Assembly: GCA_002753225.1 (NCBI GenBank) | Contig: PDZS01000011.1 | Coordinates: 41,467-105,466, forward strand | DNA from: Deltaproteobacteria bacterium YD0425bin51 | GTDB taxonomy: Bacteria; Desulfobacterota; Desulfobacteria; Desulfobacterales; YD0425bin51 | Reading direction: 5' to 3' | DNA length: 64,000 nt | In this document: positions 42,693 through 53,515 of the stretch, one piece after another | Numbering within the stretch: the first letter of the stretch is position 1 | Layout of the letters: each line of letters begins with the position of its first letter | Made by a program: the position numbers and the translations under genes | The notes under the pieces: generated by a model | What the model was told of the DNA's origin: nothing | The model's input: the letters and a program-made list of their open reading frames with translations, nothing else | Database searches by the model: none

Positions 42693-43538
42693 TTAGCTTT
42701 TAAGCTCATCTAAAAATCTATCAGTTGCATTTTCCCAGTTAGGCAAATCATAACCAATAATATCTTTAGTGCCAAAATTATCTAAAACTGAAAACTCAGG
42801 TCTTTTAGCTGGGGTTTTAAATTCATCTGAGGGTGAAGGAACTAATTTACCTTGCCACCCAACTTTATCCAGTATATATTTTGCCCAATCATATCTTGAG
42901 CAATATTTAGAATTTGTAATATGATAAACGCCATAGGCATTAGTTTTTATAAGATCGAATGTTGCCTTTGCAATATCTTTTGTATATGTAGGTGAAGATA
43001 CCTGATCATTTACCACCTTAAGCTCTTTCCTGCCATTACTCCACTCAATGATTTTTTTTACAAAATTTACATTTCCTATTCCAAAAGCCCAGCTTAATCT
43101 GATCAAAAAATATCTATCTGCAATATCTCTAACCATTTTTTCTCCGAGAAGTTTGCTTTCACCATATTTTGAAATAGGACAAGGCTCGTCAAAAATAGTA
43201 TATGGTATTTTTTTTGTTCCATCAAAAACATAATCAGTTGAATAATGGACAAATACTGCCTTAAATTCATTGGCAATGTTAGCTAGGTTTCTTACAGCTA
43301 ATCCATTTACCTTATATGCAGTCTGCCAGTCGCTTTCAGCTTTGTCTACATTGTTATAAGCAGCACAATTTATTATAAAATCAAATGAATATTTGGAGAT
43401 ATAATTTTTTGCAGCATTAAAGTCTGTTATGTCAATTTCTTCATAGTCTGTTAGAATACAAGATATTCCCTCTTCTTCAAATAATTGTTTAAAATCTTGC
43501 CCTAACTGACCTTTTGCTCCTGTTATTAAAATTTTCAT
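42693..43538 (-). CDS. rfbD: dTDP-4-dehydrorhamnose reductase
   Basis: 281 residues. Rossmann motif TGAKGQLGQDF, the SDR-type active site YSTDYVFDG and Y-x3-K (YGESKLLGE), with WAFGIGNVNFVKKI and DQVSSPTYTKDIA. RfbD makes the last step to dTDP-L-rhamnose, a polysaccharide precursor, but rfbABC are not here. ATG 43538 is chosen with GGAGG 6 bases upstream. The following gap up to the tRNA (43545-43808) shows no supported gene. Confidence 0.93.
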   Translation of the reverse strand: MKILITGAKGQLGQDFKQLFEEEGISCILTDYEEIDITDFNAAKNYISKYSFDFIINCAAYNNVDKAESDWQTAYKVNGLAVRNLANIANEFKAVFVHYSTDYVFDGTKKIPYTIFDEPCPISKYGESKLLGEKMVRDIADRYFLIRLSWAFGIGNVNFVKKIIEWSNGRKELKVVNDQVSSPTYTKDIAKATFDLIKTNAYGVYHITNSKYCSRYDWAKYILDKVGWQGKLVPSPSDEFKTPAKRPEFSVLDNFGTKDIIGYDLPNWENATDRFLDELKS

Positions 43539-43808
43539 AATCATCCTCCAAAGATTATATAATAATACCTTCGCTTAAATTTAGATAAAATAATTAATTT
43601 TATATTAAGTAGTTTCTCAATAAATAGAGGTAATAATTAATATAGTATTATATAAATTTCCTTGAAAATTTTTAATGCTTCATGTACGCTAATTTCTAAT
43701 TTTATGGCACTTATCACTAGTTTAATTTTATTGAATAAAAGTACCACATGCTTTTTAAAATTAGTTACTTCATGTGAGAATTTAAAGAAATGATAAAACA
43801 TTTGAAAA

Positions 43809-43882
<74 letters not shown>

Positions 43883-43893
43883 ATAATTATAGA

Positions 43894-43923
43894 ATCGTAA
43901 CACATACAGTATAAGGATGTCAA
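43894..43923 (-). promoter_or_regulatory. Promoter for tRNA-Pro
   Basis: On the minus strand TTGACA (43923-43918) and TACGAT (43899-43894) are 18 bases apart, placing transcription start a few bases before the tRNA. It lies directly before the divergent carboxypeptidase ATG. Confidence 0.5.
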
Positions 43924-43926
43924 TAT

Positions 43927-44850
43927 ATGACAATTAAAAATATCCCATTAAGGGATTTAACCATATATCCTAAAAGGCTTGAAAAGTCTGATAATATTGG
44001 AATTGTAGCCCCAGCTAGTCATTTTGATCTAGAAAAATTTAATAAGGGAATAGATGTTTTAAAGATTATGGGATTCAATGTTATTGTACCAGAAGAAATA
44101 TATCAAAAAAAAAGATACTTAGCTGGTTCAGATGAAATGCGCGCAGATTTAGTAAATAAATTTTTTGCAGATGAAAATATTGATGCAATTATTTGTGCAA
44201 GAGGAGGATTTGGTAGTATACGCATATTAAAATTATTAGATTATGAGCTTATAAGAAATCATCCAAAAATATTTTGTGGATTTAGTGATATATCTAATTT
44301 ATTAAATGTAATCTATCATAAATGTTTTTTTGTTACATTTCATGGGCCAAATATTTTATCTCTTGCAAATGCTACAGAAAAAACTAAAGATTCAATGTTT
44401 TATACTCTTTCAGATTACACTAAAGCTATTTTAAAGCCAGATAAACCAATAACGATTAAAGCAGGTATTATAACTGCTCCTGTTATGGGTGGAAATCTTA
44501 CTACTTTATGTCATTTAATAGGAACTCAATTTTTGCCAAGTTTTAAAAATCATATTGTTTTTTTAGAAGATAGAGGTGAATCTCTTTATAAAATAGATAG
44601 GTGTCTTGTGCAAATGAAACTTTCTGGTTGCTTTAATGATGTACGTGGTCTTATTATAGGTTCTTTTAATGATTGCGGTAATATGGATGATTTGTATGGA
44701 CTTGTTTATGAATTGTTTAGCGAATATGGCTTTCCAATTATTGCTGGTTTTGAAATAGGCCATGATAATAATAATATGACAGTTCCAATAGGACTTTTGG
44801 GAAAAATCGATACTTATATAGGTATTCTATCTTTTGATGAAAACAATTAA
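43927..44850 (+). CDS. LD-carboxypeptidase (peptidase S66, LdcA/MccF type)
   Basis: 307 residues. Nucleophile Ser120 in FCGFSDISNLL, catalytic Glu in VFLEDRGE and His in EIGHDNNNMTVP form the S66 triad; ICARGGFGSIRILKLLDYE is the family signature. LdcA removes the terminal D-Ala from recycled muropeptides in the cytoplasm; MccF relatives cleave microcin-type nucleotide peptides. The next gene, a serine hydrolase of penicillin-binding fold, overlaps its end by 14 bases, favouring a wall-recycling role. Confidence 0.92.
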   Translation: MTIKNIPLRDLTIYPKRLEKSDNIGIVAPASHFDLEKFNKGIDVLKIMGFNVIVPEEIYQKKRYLAGSDEMRADLVNKFFADENIDAIICARGGFGSIRILKLLDYELIRNHPKIFCGFSDISNLLNVIYHKCFFVTFHGPNILSLANATEKTKDSMFYTLSDYTKAILKPDKPITIKAGIITAPVMGGNLTTLCHLIGTQFLPSFKNHIVFLEDRGESLYKIDRCLVQMKLSGCFNDVRGLIIGSFNDCGNMDDLYGLVYELFSEYGFPIIAGFEIGHDNNNMTVPIGLLGKIDTYIGILSFDENN

Positions 44851-45907
44851 TAATCTGATGAAGAAAGGAATATATGATGGTGTTTTTCCAGGTGGAGTTG
44901 TTTTAGTTTCATCAAAATATGATATAATTTTTTTTGAAGCATATGGATATGCAAATATTTGTACAAAACAACCCATGTTAAAAGATACAGTTTTTGATTT
45001 AGCATCTTTAACAAAACCTGTTGCTACTACTCTAGCAATTATAAAATTAATTCAAGATGCTAAATTATCTTTAGAGCAAGAAATAAAATACATTTTGCCT
45101 GTTTTTTCAGATAGTTCAAAAGGAAAAATTAAGATAGAGAATCTTTTATTGCATAATTCTGGTCTTCCTGCTCATAAGCCTTACTATAGGATACTTAGGA
45201 ATCTAACTTTTATTAACTCAAGGAATATATTGAGAATTTTCTTAACAAAAGAATCTCTTTTACATCCAATAGGAAAAGAGGTATTATATAGCGATTTAGG
45301 TTTTATGATTTTATCGTGGATTGTTGAAAGTATTTCAGGAGAACGTCTTGATAATTTTGTTAAAAATAGAATCTATGAACCGTTATGCATAAATAATATT
45401 TTTTTTATATCAACTGAGTCTAATTTTGATAAAAAAAAAGAAATTGCAGCGACTGAAATTTGTCCTTGGAGAAAAAAAATTTTGCAAGGAGATGTCCATG
45501 ATGATAATGCTTATTCAGTTGGAGGGATTGAAGGTCATGCAGGGATATTTGGAAATGCATATGATTTACATTTGCTCCTTTCTGAATTGTTATCATCTTA
45601 TCATGGGTGTTCAATGAAGAATATTTTTAAAAAAGATTTAATAGAATATTTTTTTAAAAGACGAATACCAGAAAATAGGGCGCTAGGCTTTGATTGCCCA
45701 ACATTTATAGGTTCAAGCGCTGGACGTTATTTTTCAAAAGAAACAGTTGGACATTTAGGATTTACAGGTACATCTTTTTGGATTGATTTAAAAAAAGAAA
45801 TTATTGTTATTCTTCTCACAAACAGGGTACATCCAACCCGTTTAAATAATAGAATAAAATCCTTTAGACCAATTTTTCATGACGCAGTTATGGGATCTCT
45901 TTTATAG
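44837..45907 (+). CDS. Class C beta-lactamase-fold serine hydrolase
   Basis: 356 residues. SxxK motif S57-L-T-K60 in FDLASLTKPVATT; the second motif is YSD (LYSDLGFMIL) instead of YxN; HLGFTGTSFW serves as the third (HxG). No signal peptide is seen, so it is likely cytoplasmic or exported another way. Family members include esterases, D-aminopeptidases and peptidoglycan amidases; classical antibiotic resistance is not implied. Overlap with the LD-carboxypeptidase gene suggests a joint role in muropeptide processing. ATG 44837 preferred. Confidence 0.87.
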   Translation: MKTINNLMKKGIYDGVFPGGVVLVSSKYDIIFFEAYGYANICTKQPMLKDTVFDLASLTKPVATTLAIIKLIQDAKLSLEQEIKYILPVFSDSSKGKIKIENLLLHNSGLPAHKPYYRILRNLTFINSRNILRIFLTKESLLHPIGKEVLYSDLGFMILSWIVESISGERLDNFVKNRIYEPLCINNIFFISTESNFDKKKEIAATEICPWRKKILQGDVHDDNAYSVGGIEGHAGIFGNAYDLHLLLSELLSSYHGCSMKNIFKKDLIEYFFKRRIPENRALGFDCPTFIGSSAGRYFSKETVGHLGFTGTSFWIDLKKEIIVILLTNRVHPTRLNNRIKSFRPIFHDAVMGSLL

Positions 45908-46009
45908 TCATATTGATAAAAAATATTTATGATGATAAAATAGAATAATTACAAAATTGTTTTGTTAATAATTTAAAATTTGATTTGCACAAATAGAGTG
46001 CTGAAATGA

Positions 46010-47062
<1,053 letters not shown>

Positions 47063-47072
47063 ATTTTATTTC

Positions 47073-47912
47073 ATGTTTTCAAAAAAAATGTTGATAATTA
47101 TAGCAGGATTCATTTTAATTGTTGTTAATATCATGGGGATTGCTGTAAGTCTTAAAGCTAAAAATTATTCAATAGGTGGCGATCGTGTTACTCTCTATCT
47201 TATAGGTCCTCTTCAGGAAAGTGTTAATTATTTTATTCAATCCATGAGAAATATATGGAATCATTACTTTTTTATTACATCAGTTGCAAAAGAGAACGAT
47301 AGATTATTAAAAGCTTTAAATAATGAGAGGCAAAAAAGTAATGAATGTAAAGAACTTTTTTTAGAAAATAGTCGATTAAATAATCTTTTAAATTTTCAAA
47401 AGGGACTATCTTCTCAGGTAATTGCTGCTGAAGTAATTGGAAGAGATCCCTCTCCATGGTTTAAAACAATTATTATCAATAAAGGAGCGGCTAATGGTTT
47501 AAAAAAGGGACTTCCTGTTATGGTATCAGAAGGTATTGTTGGACAACTTATAGATATATCAAAACATTACTCTAGAGTAATGTTGATTATAGATCATAAC
47601 AGTGCAGTCGATGCTTTAATTCAAAGGAATAGAACTCGTGGAATTGTAAAAGGAGGAGAAGAAAATGGTAATTGCTTTTTGAAATATGTACTTCGAAAAT
47701 ATGAAGTTTCTATAGGAGATGTAGTTGTTTCATCAGGTCTAGATAGTGTTTTTCCAAAAGGTAGTCTTATTGGTAATGTTTCAAAGATTGTAAAGACAGG
47801 TTCTGGTATATTTCAAGAAGTAATTATAACCCCTTATGTTGATTTTGACAAACTTGAAGAAGTTCTAATTATATTAAATCCATCTAAAGTAGAATTTGAA
47901 ATAAAAAAATGA
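47073..47912 (+). CDS. mreC: Rod shape-determining protein MreC
   Basis: 279 residues: short cytoplasmic end, one membrane helix (about 5-27), a coiled coil (about 68-105) and the beta-barrel domain with VIGRDPSPWFKTIIINKGA, GLKKGLPVM and SSGLDSVFPKGSLIGNV. It links MreB to PBP2 in the periplasm. It starts 10 bases after mreB and overlaps mreD by 4. Confidence 0.95.
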   Translation: MFSKKMLIIIAGFILIVVNIMGIAVSLKAKNYSIGGDRVTLYLIGPLQESVNYFIQSMRNIWNHYFFITSVAKENDRLLKALNNERQKSNECKELFLENSRLNNLLNFQKGLSSQVIAAEVIGRDPSPWFKTIIINKGAANGLKKGLPVMVSEGIVGQLIDISKHYSRVMLIIDHNSAVDALIQRNRTRGIVKGGEENGNCFLKYVLRKYEVSIGDVVVSSGLDSVFPKGSLIGNVSKIVKTGSGIFQEVIITPYVDFDKLEEVLIILNPSKVEFEIKK

Positions 47913-48436
47913 CTTTTTGTTTTTTTTCTGCCATTGGAATTTTTTTTATAGTTTTCCAAACTAGTTTTTTCCCTCAATTTGGCATATTTTCAAAATGTTA
48001 TGATATTATAACCCCATTTATTCTTTATATTGGGATTTTTCAACCACTAAAAACTAGTCTACCCATAGTATTGTTTTTAGGAATAATAATGGATAATTTA
48101 AGTGGAGGAGCTTTTGGAATATATCTTACAACTTATTTTTGGTTCCTTATGGGTATAAGGTGGATTACTATATATTTTCATGCCGGTAATGTTTTTCTTT
48201 TTCCATTTATAGTGGGGCCTGCAGTTTTAGTAGAAAATCTTATCGCATTAGGAAGTACAGCTTTTTTAGAACGCGATTTACAATTTCAATCATATGTTAC
48301 ATCCTTGATTTTTTCTCAATTTTTATTGGCACTTATTACTGGACCAATTTTTTTTATTTTTATTCAGAAAATCCATAAAAAATTCGATAAATTAATTTAT
48401 AATTTTACTGGTGGTAAAAATGCTAATAAAAAATAA
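47909..48436 (+). CDS. mreD: Rod shape-determining protein MreD
   Basis: 175 residues, about five membrane helices, with LFLGIIMDNLSGGAFGIY as the best-kept block. Sequence is weakly conserved in general, but position between mreC and mrdA is decisive. Its 3' end overlaps mrdA by 17 bases. Confidence 0.92.
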   Translation: MTFCFFSAIGIFFIVFQTSFFPQFGIFSKCYDIITPFILYIGIFQPLKTSLPIVLFLGIIMDNLSGGAFGIYLTTYFWFLMGIRWITIYFHAGNVFLFPFIVGPAVLVENLIALGSTAFLERDLQFQSYVTSLIFSQFLLALITGPIFFIFIQKIHKKFDKLIYNFTGGKNANKK

Positions 48437-50351
48437 TTCAAAATCGAATAACATGGAAATATACTTAAATAATCATGCAAATGGTACAGAGAATGATGAA
48501 TATAAGCGTAGATTATTTAGTATAATGGTTGTTGTTTTTACAGGATTCATTATTCTAATAATTAGGCTTTTTTATTTACAAATTATTGAAGGTGAAGAAT
48601 ATAAGAGACTGTCTGAAAATAATTGTATTAGATTACAAAGCATAGATCCACCAAGAGGGTTAATTTTTGATCGTGGTGGATATTTGCTAGCTGATAACAG
48701 ACCTTCCTTTGATGTAAGCATAATAGTAAAAGATGCCAAGCCTGTTAAACAAACAGTAGAAAAATTATCAAATTATATTTTAACACCTAAGTCTGAACTT
48801 CTTACAAAAATTAATCGCCAAAAAGGATTATCTTATTATAAGCCAATGGTTTTAAAACAAGATATAGGATGGGACAATCTAGCTGTTGTTGAAGTTCATA
48901 AATTTGAGCTACCAGGAATTGATATTGATGTACGATCACGAAGGCACTATATAAATAAATACACTGCTTCTCATGTAATAGGATATCTCGGAGAAATCAA
49001 TCCCGAATTACTTAAATTAGAGCTCATTAAAAATGGTGAATCAAGTGAATATAGAAGCGGAGACTTTATTGGAAAGTGTGGTGTTGAAAAGAGCTATGAA
49101 AATTACTTAAGAGGTAAGAGAGGGGGAAGACAAGTTGAAGTAGATGTTACAGGGAGAGTGGTAAAAGTTTTAAAGACAATTGATGCAAAACCTGGGCATA
49201 ATATATATATGACAATTGATTATGATCTCCAAAGAAGGGCAGAAGAGCTTATTGCTGATGTTGTTGGTTCTGTGGTTGCTATGGAAATATCTTCAGGAGA
49301 TGTTTTGGCAATGGCAAGCACACCGTCTTTTGATCAAAATATTTTTGTATCAGGTATGACAAAAGAGCAATGGGATGATTTGACATCTAATTCCTTTAAG
49401 CCTCTTCAAAATAGAGCAACACAATGCCAGTATCCACCTGCTTCTACATATAAAATCATAACAGCTTTAGCAGGTCTTGAAGAAAAAGTTATTGATGAAC
49501 ATAGCACAGTATTTTGTCCTGGATATTATAGATTTGGCAACAGGCCATTCAGATGCTGGAGAAAAGGTGGGCATGGAAAAGTTGATACAGTAACAGCTAT
49601 AGCACAATCATGTGATGTTTTTTTTTATCATGTGGGGCAAAAACTAGGTGTTGATAAAATAGCTCATTATGCAAAAGCTTGCGGACTAGGTGCACAAACA
49701 GGAATTGCTTTAGAAAATGAAGTTCCTGGCATTGTTCCAACTAGCGATTGGAAAAAAAAGACATATAAAATTCCTTGGCAAAAAGGAGAAACTCTTTCAA
49801 TAGCAATTGGGCAAGGGTATGACTTAGTAACTCCTTTGCAGCTTGCTGTAGTAATGACTGTAATAGCTAATGACGGAGTAAGATATAAACCTCTAATTGT
49901 AAGAAGAGTCGAAACAGTTGAAGGTAAAACTGTTTATGAAGGTAAGCCTGAAATAATATCAAAAATATCTATTAACCCTAAATCGTTAGCAATTATTAAA
50001 AAAGGTTTATGGGCAGTTGTAGATCATGGAACAGGCAAAGGATCTAAATTACCAAATATTGAGATGAGTGGTAAAACAGGTACTGCTCAAATTATTACTA
50101 CTACTGGAAGAGAAGAAAAGCTTCCTTATAAATATAGACCACACGCATGGTTTGTAGCATATGCCCCTTCAAGTAATCCAAAGATTGCAATTTCTGTTTT
50201 AGTGGAACATGGTGAGCATGGAGCAAGTGCTGCTGCTCCAGTAGCTAAGGAACTTGTAAAAACTTATTTTTCAAAAAATAAATTAAAAAGTGATCAATCA
50301 TATGCATTAAAAGATGATAATATAAAAATAGATGAAAAGAGCTTGGACTGA
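48420..50351 (+). CDS. mrdA: Penicillin-binding protein 2 (transpeptidase)
   Basis: 643 residues: membrane helix near 37-57, dimerisation/pedestal domain (DPPRGLIFDRGGYLLADNRP), and a transpeptidase domain with S342-T-Y-K345 (PPASTYKI), SxN-type SCD in AQSCDVFFYHVG and KTG in SGKTGTAQ. It cross-links side-wall peptidoglycan with RodA. ATG 48420 is chosen because GGTGG lies 5 bases upstream; the GTG at 48411 is less likely. Stop TGA overlaps the rodA ATG. Confidence 0.95.
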   Translation: MLIKNNSKSNNMEIYLNNHANGTENDEYKRRLFSIMVVVFTGFIILIIRLFYLQIIEGEEYKRLSENNCIRLQSIDPPRGLIFDRGGYLLADNRPSFDVSIIVKDAKPVKQTVEKLSNYILTPKSELLTKINRQKGLSYYKPMVLKQDIGWDNLAVVEVHKFELPGIDIDVRSRRHYINKYTASHVIGYLGEINPELLKLELIKNGESSEYRSGDFIGKCGVEKSYENYLRGKRGGRQVEVDVTGRVVKVLKTIDAKPGHNIYMTIDYDLQRRAEELIADVVGSVVAMEISSGDVLAMASTPSFDQNIFVSGMTKEQWDDLTSNSFKPLQNRATQCQYPPASTYKIITALAGLEEKVIDEHSTVFCPGYYRFGNRPFRCWRKGGHGKVDTVTAIAQSCDVFFYHVGQKLGVDKIAHYAKACGLGAQTGIALENEVPGIVPTSDWKKKTYKIPWQKGETLSIAIGQGYDLVTPLQLAVVMTVIANDGVRYKPLIVRRVETVEGKTVYEGKPEIISKISINPKSLAIIKKGLWAVVDHGTGKGSKLPNIEMSGKTGTAQIITTTGREEKLPYKYRPHAWFVAYAPSSNPKIAISVLVEHGEHGASAAAPVAKELVKTYFSKNKLKSDQSYALKDDNIKIDEKSLD

Positions 50352-51484
50352 TGAATTTTTATGAAAATAAGCAAGAAAAAACCTTAATGTTTGATCGCAG
50401 GCTTGTACAATATTTTGATTGGGGCTTGCTTGGGATAGTTTTATTATTAGGATGTATTGGGATTTTAATTGTATATAGCGCTGTTGGCTCTACAAATTAT
50501 AGTACTACCGTTCATTTAAAGCAATCTTTATGGTTTTTATTGGGTTTGGGGGTGATGGTTTTCTGTTTTTTATTTAACTATAAATTGTTATTTAGAATGG
50601 CGCCTTTTATTTATGTTATTGGAGTATTTTTGTTAGTTTGCGTGATGTTTGTTGGAAAAGATGCAGGTGGATCAAGTAGATGGTTAAATATTGGACCTGT
50701 TGCTATTCAGCCTTCAGAATTGATGAAACTTGCTATAATAATAATGTTAGCCAGATATTATTCGCAGCGCATTAACGATAAAGGTCTTACTCTACAAGAA
50801 TTATTTATCCCAATGATATTAGTTGGAATACCTTTTGCTCTTGTTGTTGAACAGCCTGATTTAGGTACAGCAATGCTCATTATGCTCATTTCAGCAAGCA
50901 TGACAATTTTTGTAAGAATAGAAAGAAAGTCTTTTATAGCCCTCATGATTATGGGTATAGGAGTTATGTATAGCGGATGGTTTTTTTTAAAAGATTATCA
51001 AAAAAAGAGAATATTTACATTTTTAAATCCTGATAGTGATCCTCTTGGTTCTGGTTATCATATAACTCAATCTAAAATTGCGATAGGTTCAGGTATGCTA
51101 AGTGGAAAAGGTTTTTTTAAGGGCACCCAGAATTATTTATCATTTTTGCCTGAGCATCATACGGATTTTATATTCTCTGTTTTAGCAGAGGAATTAGGAT
51201 TTAATGGAGCAATAATTCTACTTTTTATTTTTTTATTACTAATTATCTGGGGTTTGGATATAGCATACAGATGTAGAGAACCTTTTGGAATGATTCTTTG
51301 CGTAGGAATCATATCAATGATAAGCTGGCAAGTTTTTGTTAATATGGGTATGGTAATGGGACTTATGCCTGTAGTCGGGGTGCCTTTACCATTTATTAGC
51401 TATGGTGGATCCTCAATGATTACAACAATGATCTGCATAGGTCTTTTATTAAATGTAAGCATGAGACGTTTTATGTTTGAGTAA
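50351..51484 (+). CDS. mrdB: Rod shape-determining protein RodA (peptidoglycan polymerase)
   Basis: 377 residues, about ten membrane helices of the SEDS family. GGSSRWLNIGPVAIQPSELM, PDLGTAMLIMLISASMT, LPEHHTDFIFSVLAEELGF and VPLPFISYGGSSM are family blocks; Asp in EHHTDF corresponds to the catalytic region of RodA. It polymerises lipid II with PBP2. The stop lies just before the bactofilin start. Confidence 0.96.
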   Translation: MNFYENKQEKTLMFDRRLVQYFDWGLLGIVLLLGCIGILIVYSAVGSTNYSTTVHLKQSLWFLLGLGVMVFCFLFNYKLLFRMAPFIYVIGVFLLVCVMFVGKDAGGSSRWLNIGPVAIQPSELMKLAIIIMLARYYSQRINDKGLTLQELFIPMILVGIPFALVVEQPDLGTAMLIMLISASMTIFVRIERKSFIALMIMGIGVMYSGWFFLKDYQKKRIFTFLNPDSDPLGSGYHITQSKIAIGSGMLSGKGFFKGTQNYLSFLPEHHTDFIFSVLAEELGFNGAIILLFIFLLLIIWGLDIAYRCREPFGMILCVGIISMISWQVFVNMGMVMGLMPVVGVPLPFISYGGSSMITTMICIGLLLNVSMRRFMFE

Positions 51485-51488
51485 TTTT

Positions 51489-51878
51489 ATGATAAATACA
51501 CTTTTAGGGCATGATACTAATATTAGAGGTTCTTTAGAATTTCAAGGAACAATTAGAATAGACGGTAAAGTAAGCGGTAAAATTTTAACAAATAGTGGTA
51601 CGCTAATTATTGGTGAAAATTCAGTAATTTGTGCAGATATTAAAACTGATACAATAATTATAATGGGTAAAGTTATTGGTAATATAGATGCAGCAAATAG
51701 GGTTGAAATTCATTCAGGCGCTTATGTAAAAGGAGATATATCCACAAATACTGTCTTGATAAAAAAAGGAGCTTTTTTGAAAGGGAGATGCAAAATAATT
51801 AGAAAGGAGGATTTTAATACTGATAAACAAATAATTAAATATTTTGCTAAAAAATCTTTGACAACTTTTTATATGTAA
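51489..51878 (+). CDS. Bactofilin
   Basis: 129 residues with a right-handed beta-helix bactofilin domain: TNIRGSLEFQGTIRIDGKVS, GTLIIGENSVICADIKTDTI and RVEIHSGAYVKGDIST. Bactofilins form nucleotide-free filaments that place wall enzymes. Its position directly behind rodA supports a shape role. ATG 51489 is taken; TTG 51477 would overlap rodA. Confidence 0.9.
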   Translation: MINTLLGHDTNIRGSLEFQGTIRIDGKVSGKILTNSGTLIIGENSVICADIKTDTIIIMGKVIGNIDAANRVEIHSGAYVKGDISTNTVLIKKGAFLKGRCKIIRKEDFNTDKQIIKYFAKKSLTTFYM

Positions 51879-51948
51879 TATATAATTTTTTTTTTATTTG
51901 ATATTTAAAAATAGATCACACATATCTTTTTATAACGGGAGTTTAATT

Positions 51949-52374
51949 ATGATAAAAATTGATGCCTCTCTATTTATTCAAATTATTAACTTTCTCTTTT
52001 TAATATGGGTGTTAAACCTCCTACTTTATAAGCCAATCAGAAATATTTTGATCCAGCGAAAAGACAAAATCAAAAACATGGAGACTAGTATTGAAAGTTC
52101 TGTTAAGGATGCTAGTGAAAAAGACAGATCTTTCTATGAAGGTATTAAAAATGCTAGAATGAGCGGTATAAAAGAAAAAGAGAATATCGTTAAGATTGCA
52201 ACAGATGAAGAAAAGAAAATTATAGCTCAAATTAATGAAAAAGCATCTGCAAATCTTAATGAAATTAAGTCAAAAATTTTAAAAGAGAGAGAAGAAGTCA
52301 AAAAGGTTTTGGAATTAGAAGTGGATTCTTTTGCAGGCGCAATTGTTCAAAAAATATTGGGGAGGGTGAACTAA
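51949..52374 (+). CDS. atpF': ATP synthase F0 subunit b'
   Basis: 141 residues: N-terminal membrane helix (about 8-28, IQIINFLFLIWVLNLLLYKP) and a long charged helix. Together with the next gene product it should form a b/b' heterodimeric stalk, as in many deltaproteobacteria, cyanobacteria and phototrophs. ATG 51949 with GGGAG 7 bases upstream is preferred over a longer start at 51898. It opens the F-type operon b'-b-delta-alpha-gamma-beta-epsilon. Confidence 0.88.
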   Translation: MIKIDASLFIQIINFLFLIWVLNLLLYKPIRNILIQRKDKIKNMETSIESSVKDASEKDRSFYEGIKNARMSGIKEKENIVKIATDEEKKIIAQINEKASANLNEIKSKILKEREEVKKVLELEVDSFAGAIVQKILGRVN

Positions 52375-52964
52375 TGCGAAATCTTATAAAGTTTACTGTT
52401 GTATTTGTAAGTTGTTTTCTTTTAAGTACAGGGTTTGTCTTTTCATCAGGCGGTGAAGGAGAGCATGGAGTTGAAACAGCTGCTCCAAAGGGTTGGATTG
52501 CTACAGATACTTATAGAGTTATAAATTTTGCGGTATTATTTGGAGCATTGTTTTTTATTTTGCGAAAACCTGTTGCTCAGGCTTTAGGTGATCGTATAAA
52601 GGGTATTGAAAAGCAGCTTATAGATCTTGAGTCTAAAAAGAAAGAATCTGAAGAGAAACTGATTGAATATCAGAAACAACTTTCTACTTTAGAAGAAGAA
52701 GGTAAAAAAATTGTTTCTGAATATATAAAGCAGGGCAATGAAGCAAAGAATCGTATTATAGAAGAAGCTAAAAAGCTTGCTGAAAAGCTTGAAGAAAAAG
52801 CAAAATTTAGTATTGAACAGGAATTTGCTATAGCAAAGAGGAATTTACAAGAAGAAATATTTGAAAAAGCAATTCTTAAGGCAGAAGAGTTAATTAAAGC
52901 TAAAATTACAATACAAGATCAAGAAAAATTGGTTGATGAATATTTAAATAAGGTGGTGGCGTAA
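52374..52964 (+). CDS. atpF: ATP synthase F0 subunit b
   Basis: 196 residues. An extra hydrophobic, signal-like N-terminus (LIKFTVVFVSCFLLSTGFVF) precedes the true membrane anchor (about 51-66, VINFAVLFGALFFILRKP) and a long coiled-coil stalk. The extra N-terminal segment is usual for deltaproteobacterial b subunits. It overlaps its neighbours by single bases on both sides. Confidence 0.92.
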   Translation: MRNLIKFTVVFVSCFLLSTGFVFSSGGEGEHGVETAAPKGWIATDTYRVINFAVLFGALFFILRKPVAQALGDRIKGIEKQLIDLESKKKESEEKLIEYQKQLSTLEEEGKKIVSEYIKQGNEAKNRIIEEAKKLAEKLEEKAKFSIEQEFAIAKRNLQEEIFEKAILKAEELIKAKITIQDQEKLVDEYLNKVVA

Positions 52965-53515
52965 TGAAAAATTTAAAGGTAGGGCGCCGTTATGCTAAAG
53001 CACTTTTGCTTATTGGCAAAGAAGATGGAAAGAGTGAACTCTATAGGGAAGAGTTGGTTGGTTTTGTGAGTTTGTTAGAAAAGGAAATAGCCCTTTCACA
53101 GGCAATCTGCAATCCACTTTATAGTGCATCTGAAAGAAGAAAAGTTTTACAAATTGTTATTGAAAAGCTTGTACTTTCAAAGGTGATTACCCAGTTCTTG
53201 TTTTTGTTATTTGAAAAAGGAAGAATTGATTTTCTTTCTACTATAAGTGATTTTTATCAAAAATTAGCAGATGAATTAAAAGGGGTTATGAGAGCCAGTC
53301 TAATTTCTGCAAGTGAGCTATCAACTGAAACTGTTGAAAAAATTAGAGCTACCTTATCAAAAATGACTGGTAAAGATATTATTTTAGAACTTAAACAAGA
53401 TCCATCTCTTATAGGTGGTGTAGTTGTTAAAGTAGGGGATCTTGTTTTGGATGGTTGTATTAAAACACAATTACACAATATGAGAGAATCTTTAAAAAGA
53501 GGTGAGAGGCTATAA
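52964..53515 (+). CDS. atpH: ATP synthase F1 subunit delta
   Basis: 183 residues, OSCP/delta family. [20 protein letters not shown] at the N-terminus and [20 protein letters not shown] followed by [11 protein letters not shown] at the C-terminus are diagnostic. It ties the top of the F1 head to the b/b' stalk. One-base overlaps on both sides. Confidence 0.95.
   Translation: MKNLKVGRRYAKALLLIGKEDGKSELYREELVGFVSLLEKEIALSQAICNPLYSASERRKVLQIVIEKLVLSKVITQFLFLLFEKGRIDFLSTISDFYQKLADELKGVMRASLISASELSTETVEKIRATLSKMTGKDIILELKQDPSLIGGVVVKVGDLVLDGCIKTQLHNMRESLKRGERL

Noticed and set aside
44837..45907. Antibiotic-resistance beta-lactamase
   Set aside because: Although the fold and SxxK fit, YSD replaces YxN, no signal peptide is seen and the neighbour is a muropeptide enzyme; a resistance role is not supported.
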